Assembly (NCBI GenBank): GCA_023807065.1
Contig: JAJJLU010004442.1
Location: 1 to 13,006 of the forward strand
Source: Isotricha intestinalis
Taxonomy: Eukaryota > Ciliophora > Litostomatea > Vestibuliferida > Isotrichidae
Reading direction: 5' to 3'
DNA length: 13,006 bases
Part shown: piece after piece, positions 8,157 through 13,006 of the stretch
How positions within the stretch are numbered: position 1 is the stretch's first letter
How the letters are laid out: each line of letters begins with the position of its first letter
Notes under the pieces: generated by a model
Databases searched by the model: none
What the model was told of the DNA's origin: nothing
The model's input: the letters and a program-made list of their open reading frames with translations, nothing else
Made by a program: the position numbers and the translations under genes

Positions 8157-10775
8157 AAATATTTTTAGAAATTTAAATATTAAAATTATTTTATATTAAA
8201 TAAATAATTGAAATCGTTTATATGAAGTCACAATTCTTCCTCTTTTCTTAAGTTATTTCTTCTTTTGGTTAATATTATCTTTTTGTTAATTGATCTTTTT
8301 TAGTAATCTTATATTATCTCTTTTTACCATTTTAATTTTTCTTTTTCTTAGTTTAAACTATTAAATTTTAATAATAATTTCAGTATTCTTTTATTTTTTG
8401 AATTAACTATTTTCAATTATTTGATTTTTTTCTTTTTTTCAATATTGTTCACTTAATAAAAGTATCTTTATTTATTTTTTATTTTGCTCATTTTTTATTC
8501 ATATTAATATATAAAAAGGGTTAATAAAGTAAATATTTTATTAAAAAAGCAATTTATATCATTTTCTTAAAAATTAAAAAAGGCTTTTTCATTTTTGAGG
8601 ATTTTTGATAATTAAATTTTATTCTTTGAAACAATCTAATAAAATTATTTTCTTTTTATTTTACATTTATTTAATGAGCTTTTAAATTTTTTAGACCAAA
8701 TCTAAGATAATTATTAAATCTTATTTCAAAAAGTTTATTGTTTGATGATTAAATAAATTGTTTTATCATACATATATAAATGCCTATGATACCTTAAATT
8801 AAAATTGTATTCTTTTTTAATTATTTATTCCTTTTTTTTCTTGATTTTAACTAAATATATTATATATTTAAATTATTCTTAACTTCATAAAAAGCCTTTT
8901 CTCTTTTTTTAAAAAAATAACAGTTTTATTATCATTTAAAAGATGACTTTTTAAATGAATAGAATATATTAATGATAAAAATATAAAATAAAACATAACT
9001 TCAAATTATAATTTTCATATTATCCAAATTTTATTTCATTATATTCATTTTTAATCTAGTTAAATCTCAAGAAAAAATATTAAAATAACGAATTAAAAGT
9101 GAATAATATTTAACATCCCTTCAATTGATATAATTCACTCATTATAAATGTTATTGTGTTCATCACTAATTAAAAGAAAACTCTCTATTGATTTATTAAG
9201 AAAAATGCAATTCATGAATGAATAATTATATCAAATTTTCCCTTTTTTTGATTTAAGAAATAGATAATCTGTTTAATAAATAATTTTGGTTATCTTTCCT
9301 TGTTTAATATATTTAATTATATTTAATATCCTTTTTTTACACTTATTATAAAGAAATATTAGCAAAAATACATAATATAATTTACATTCATGAAAAAATA
9401 AAAAAATTAATATAAATTATTTTTTTTAATTATTTTTTTTTCTTTTCAATATAAATAAAATAATTAAATAATGAATAAAAATAATAATGAGAATGAAAAG
9501 AGTTAAGAAAAATAATAAAATAGACAGACTAAAAATAAATAAAATAACCAAATTTACAATAAAAAAAATATAAAGCAAAGATGAAATCCTTAAATATATG
9601 ATAAATTTATAGTCACAAAGTTAAATATTACTTAAAATTAAATAAAAAAACAATAAACAGTCAAATATATAAAAAACTAAAAGATTTAAGAAAAATCAAA
9701 TTACTCAAAATTTTATACTGACATAATTTAATAAATTAATTAAATAATTATAATAATATAGATAATGAATAGAATGAATTTATTCTGAAATTGATTTTCT
9801 TTTTCCTTTAATCAAAATAAGTTCAATTATTAAATGATCAGATAAATAATTAATCAAAGAAATTAATCATATTTTTTGATAATTTATTGAATAATATTTA
9901 GTTTTTTTTTGACTTTTTTAAATTTTTTGTCATCAATTTTAAATTTATCTGAATTCTAAATCTTTATAATATTGATAATTTATGTTTTTTTTTTTTTTGA
10001 AGAGTATTAACAATTTTTTTGTAAGATTTAATCTTGGGATTATAGTTAAGAAAAATTTGTGTAATTTAACTTGTAATTGAGTTTTATTCCAAAGTTAAAT
10101 AAATTAATGTATTTTGAGTTGAAACATTTTTTTGATTTATTTTAACAATTAAATCAACTTGATTAATAAAATTATTCAAAATTCTTGTTTTTAATTAAGT
10201 TGAATTAAAGTTAAATTCATTTATTTTTTCTTAAATTTAGTTTTTTGGTTTTTTGGGCTCGAGAAATCTTTTAATAATTATATTTTAAATTATTTATTAA
10301 TTAATTTTTTTTAACAAGAAAAGATAAAAAAAATAATTATTAAATACTAATATAAATAAATTAAATGCTATTATGATAATAAATTCATGAAGATTACTGA
10401 ATAAAATAAAATCAAAAATTATTTTTTTCAAACGGTTTTTTAACTATTTTTTATTTTCTAATTCAATAATATAACATAACCCCTTATTTTCATATAAAAC
10501 TTCATTTAGATTGAAAGTCTATTTTTCTTTTTCAATTCACTTGTAAACAATATTTAGATATTTCAATATTCTCATATAAATTAAATGTACTTAATTTTGT
10601 TTTGTTTTTTTTTAACAATTATATCATAAATGAATAAAACGTTAAATCAATTAATCAATCTTAAATCAAATGTAATTTGTTTAAATACAACCAATTTAAT
10701 GAAATACACTTTTTAAATATTATAATATATAAATGATTCTATAAGATAAAGGATTAATAAAAAAATAATTATTTA
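8157..10775. other. 2.6-kb AT-rich intergenic region, no gene seen
   Basis: I see no supportable gene on either strand under the standard code. The first bases hold the 3' untranslated region of the large gene. The strand composition alternates: about 8220-8500 is T- and pyrimidine-rich on the plus strand (many TCTTTT words), about 9400-9720 is A-rich, and about 9890-10250 is T-rich again, including 14 T at 9985-9998. The only G/C clusters are isolated, for example GGGCTCGAG near 10255-10263. No tRNA could be built around them. The last part is the 5' flank of the small gene at 10776. Confidence 0.65.
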
Positions 10776-11201
10776 ATGATTGAATCTAAAATAAAAGATA
10801 TAGCAAATGAAACTTATAAAATTTTAAAATTAAAGATAATACCTTTAAATAAAGTTAATTTTAATTCTTTTTTAGCTGAATTTTGTAAAAAAGATGAAGA
10901 ACATGACAATGAATTAGATTTAAAAAATAAAATTAATAAGTTTAAAGAATATAAATTTGAAGTTGATAATGAAACTATTTCAAATATGTCAACAAAATAT
11001 GATTCAAAATATGATTCAAATTATTATACTTCTGATTTTTGTTATTTAAATATGGATGATTCAAATAATAAATATGAAGATCTGGCATATGAAATTTATG
11101 ATAATGTTTTTCTGTCTTCAAATTATGGTGATTTGACAGATGAGGAAATTTCAGAATTTATTTTAGAATTGTTTAAACGGTTTCAAGAGAATAATAGTTA
11201 A
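10776..11201 (+). CDS. Hypothetical small acidic protein
   Basis: The ORF encodes 141 residues from the first ATG after an in-frame TAA at 10758 and ends at TAA. I do not recognise the family. It has no hydrophobic segment, signal peptide or metal-binding motif. The first 65 residues are Lys-rich and mixed, the middle has the short duplication KYDSKYDSNYY (an 18-base-scale DNA echo near 10997-11025), and the second half is acidic, ending in a probable amphipathic helix containing LTDEEISEFILELFKRF. Codon use (GAT, AAT, GAA, AAA, TTA) resembles the large gene next door, and its clean start and stop in a stop-dense region argue that it is real. It stands alone, 2.6 kb after its left neighbour and 1.3 kb before the convergent gene on its right. 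It could also be one exon of a spliced gene, though no GT-AG partner stands out. Confidence 0.6.
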   Translation: MIESKIKDIANETYKILKLKIIPLNKVNFNSFLAEFCKKDEEHDNELDLKNKINKFKEYKFEVDNETISNMSTKYDSKYDSNYYTSDFCYLNMDDSNNKYEDLAYEIYDNVFLSSNYGDLTDEEISEFILELFKRFQENNS

Positions 11202-12493
11202 AATTTTTTATTATTTTATATTTTGTGGATGTTGTGAGAAATTTTTGTTTTTATATGCTAAAACCAAATAATTCACTTCTGAATATATAAATATATAAAT
11301 AATATATAAATATTAAAGTATATTAAAATTGATAAACTAGATTAAATTTTATTTATAATTTCCTTCAATACAATTAAATTTGGTTTTTTAGATTAAGTTG
11401 TGTTTTTTTAAGTATCTTTAATAAAAGTTATAAATTAAAAATTATTATTTTAAAAAAATTAAAATATAATTATATATATTCAATAAAAAGGAAAATTTAT
11501 TATAAATATTGTCAATAAATTTTTTATTTTTTTATCTTTTTTTATCACATCAATAATTTGAATTTAATAATATTTTTTATATTCCTTAAATTCCTTTTCA
11601 AAATAAATAATTAACATCAAAAAATAAAAAAAATATTTCCATAAAAAAGAATTTTTTTTATAGTACTACAAAATTTATAAACAATTAAAGAATTTATAAT
11701 CAATTAAATTACATTTTATGATTTAATATTAAGCGTTAACATTAACTTTTTCTTCTTTTTTCCTGATTTTCTATTTGTTTTATTTCTTTTTCAAAAGGTG
11801 AAATTAATTATAAATTATAAGAAATCATTATAAATAATTAATTGGATATATATTATTCATAAAACTCTTTAAAAATAATGATATTATTGTAAATTAAATA
11901 ACCATGTCATTCAAATCACTTCTTTATATTAATAAATAATATTAATAAATAAAAATAAAAATTAACATTTTATTATAAAATTCATATCTATTTTCCAAAG
12001 AAAACAATTTATATTTTACATAAAATATTTCATCAAAATCATAAACAGTTAAATTTTTTATTATTTTTTTTTCAAATAATCCTGATAAAACACTTTAAAA
12101 CTTTTTCAAATAATTAATTAAAAATATATAAACATATTTAAATACCAATATATTCAAAAAATAATCAAAAAATAATCTTTTGTTATAAATAGTTTTATTT
12201 ATTTTTTTTTATATAAAAATACAAGAGAATAACATTGAATCAATTTTATATAAAATAAAAATTCTATGAAATAAAGAAGAATTTCTTTATCATATCCAAA
12301 ATTTCTAATTTAGATAATCTTTTTTTTCTCTTTTTTTTTAAATAAATTATGTTTTTAGAATAAAAGAGTTTATTTAAGAACTAATAATTGAAAAAATTTA
12401 TTATAAATATAATTAAAAAAAATATGATTTATTTATTCTAAATAAAATATATTAAGTACTATAATGTAAATTGAATATACTTTAAAACTAAAT
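11202..12493. other. 1.3-kb AT-rich intergenic region between convergent genes, no gene seen
   Basis: The spacer holds the 3' flanks of two convergent genes. It is stop-dense in all frames with no RNA gene visible. Simple repeats include an ATATAAATA-type tract near 11282-11315, a near-duplicate ATATTAATAAAT near 11926-11951 and two perfect copies of the 11-mer AAAAAATAATC at 12156-12177. Polyadenylation signals cannot be singled out because AATAAA-like words are everywhere. Confidence 0.65.
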
Positions 12494-13006
12494 CTATTTT
12501 TCTAAAAAGTTGATTTCTCCCTTAATTAAATTTAATAATTTGAGTTTTTCTTTTGTTAGTTGTTCTTGTAATATTTCTTTATAATTTGTATATAAAACAT
12601 CAATTTCTTTTTTTCCTATAATTTTAAAAGGAATATTTTCTCTTTCAAAATGATGACAAAATACAAAATCATTATTTAATATTTTCATAGTAGGTTTAGA
12701 AACAAACTGAAATAATCTTAAAAAATTTTCATTAAATAACATTTCTTTCAATAATTCAAATTCTTGAACTGTCTTAATATAAGTTATTATATCCATATAA
12801 TAATTAATTTTTTTTTCAGCACTTTTAATTAATTTATATTTTTTATTCCATTTCTTAGAACAAAATGAACATAATACAGTATATATTATTTGAATTATAT
12901 TTAATTTAGCTAAATCTTCTTGTTCTTTCTTAGATTCAAGTGTTTGATTAGTCATTTCAGTTTTATTTATTTCTTTCATACTTGAAATTTCATTAATTTC
13001 TTTTTC
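12494..13006 (-). CDS. C-terminal part of a second two-pass membrane protein of the left-edge family (5' end beyond window)
   Basis: The frame is open from the right edge to a TAG at 12494-12496, giving 170 visible residues. The ATG at 12977-12979 is not a convincing start because nine sense codons (EKEINEISS) precede it without a stop up to the edge. The visible part has no clear membrane helix. After a polar stretch comes a Cys- and Lys-containing helix (CSFCSKKWNKKYKLIKSAE), then KKINYYMDIITYIKTVQEFE and LFNENFLRLFQFVSKP, then a charged C-terminal helix. The end of the left-edge protein aligns without gaps to this: SKIDFLFDIVQY against KKINYYMDIITY, with Lys positions matching upstream. 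I recall such helices, a DI(L/I)-type heptad followed by a LF.(F/Y)(I/V).KP motif, in the cytosolic tails of ciliate two-pass membrane proteins. Function unknown. A coiled-coil protein with chance similarity is the alternative. Confidence 0.7.
   Translation of the reverse strand, partial: EKEINEISSMKEINKTEMTNQTLESKKEQEDLAKLNIIQIIYTVLCSFCSKKWNKKYKLIKSAEKKINYYMDIITYIKTVQEFELLKEMLFNENFLRLFQFVSKPTMKILNNDFVFCHHFERENIPFKIIGKKEIDVLYTNYKEILQEQLTKEKLKLLNLIKGEINFLEK

Noticed and set aside
10250..10266. GGGCTCGAGAAATC as a possible tRNA B box
   Set aside because: It does not match the B-box consensus well, and no cloverleaf or A box can be built in the surrounding A/T sequence.
9820..10270. Minus-strand reading of about 135 codons if TAA is taken as Gln
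   Set aside because: It needs a non-standard code that no real gene here uses. With such low G, a stretch this long without TGA is expected by chance, and it lacks the Glu/Asp-rich composition of the genuine genes.
11198..12073. Similar AGTTAAA(A)TTTTTTATTATTTT words near 11198 and near 12048 as a duplicated 3' end
   Set aside because: The flanks do not match and such words are likely by chance in this base composition.
12977..12979. Start codon for the right-edge gene
   Set aside because: Nine sense codons without a stop continue upstream to the window edge, and the family similarity covers only a C-terminal tail, so the true start lies outside.

Overview
This is an extremely AT-rich eukaryotic (protist) nuclear window. 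Coding stretches are rich in Lys, Asn, Ile, Glu and Leu and use mostly A/T-ending codons. Spacers are almost pure A/T and saturated with stops on both strands. No rRNA, tRNA, CRISPR array, telomeric repeat or intact transposon is visible. The two edge genes look like members of a two-pass membrane protein family that I associate with ciliates. All four apparently intact genes read cleanly with the standard code: Gln is CAA/CAG, Trp is TGG, and the three visible stops are TAA, TAA and TAG. A ciliate that kept the standard code (litostome or rumen-ciliate type, or a heterotrich such as Stentor) is my best guess. The taxon is inference.

Layout: (1) 1-1670, minus strand, the N-terminal 556 residues of a two-pass membrane protein cut by the left edge. 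(2) 1671-1908, a short AT-rich spacer between divergent transcription units. (3) 1909-2544, plus strand, a relatively GC-rich relic whose coding signal changes frame and then meets stops; its codon use differs from its neighbours. (4) 2545-3809, an AT-rich spacer ending in the 5' flank of the main gene. (5) 3810-8156, plus strand, an intronless 1448-residue protein with the domain order of nucleoporin Nup214/Nup159: a probable N-terminal beta-propeller, coiled coils, a Glu/Lys/Ile repeat and an Asn-rich tail with a few FG motifs. (6) 8157-10775, a 2.6-kb spacer with no supportable gene. (7) 10776-11201, plus strand, a small acidic protein I do not recognise. (8) 11202-12493, a 1.3-kb spacer. 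(9) 12494-13006, minus strand, the C-terminal 170 residues of a second protein apparently of the same family as the left-edge gene, cut by the right edge.

The genes do not form an obvious pathway. The central one would act at the cytoplasmic face of the nuclear pore in mRNA export; the edge pair are membrane proteins of unknown job. Points most worth a second look are the foreign-looking broken gene at 1909-2544, the divergent Nup214-like protein with its repeat linker and FG-poor tail, the two related edge genes, and the standard code in a ciliate-like gene set. I did not find a convincing new multi-gene system here.
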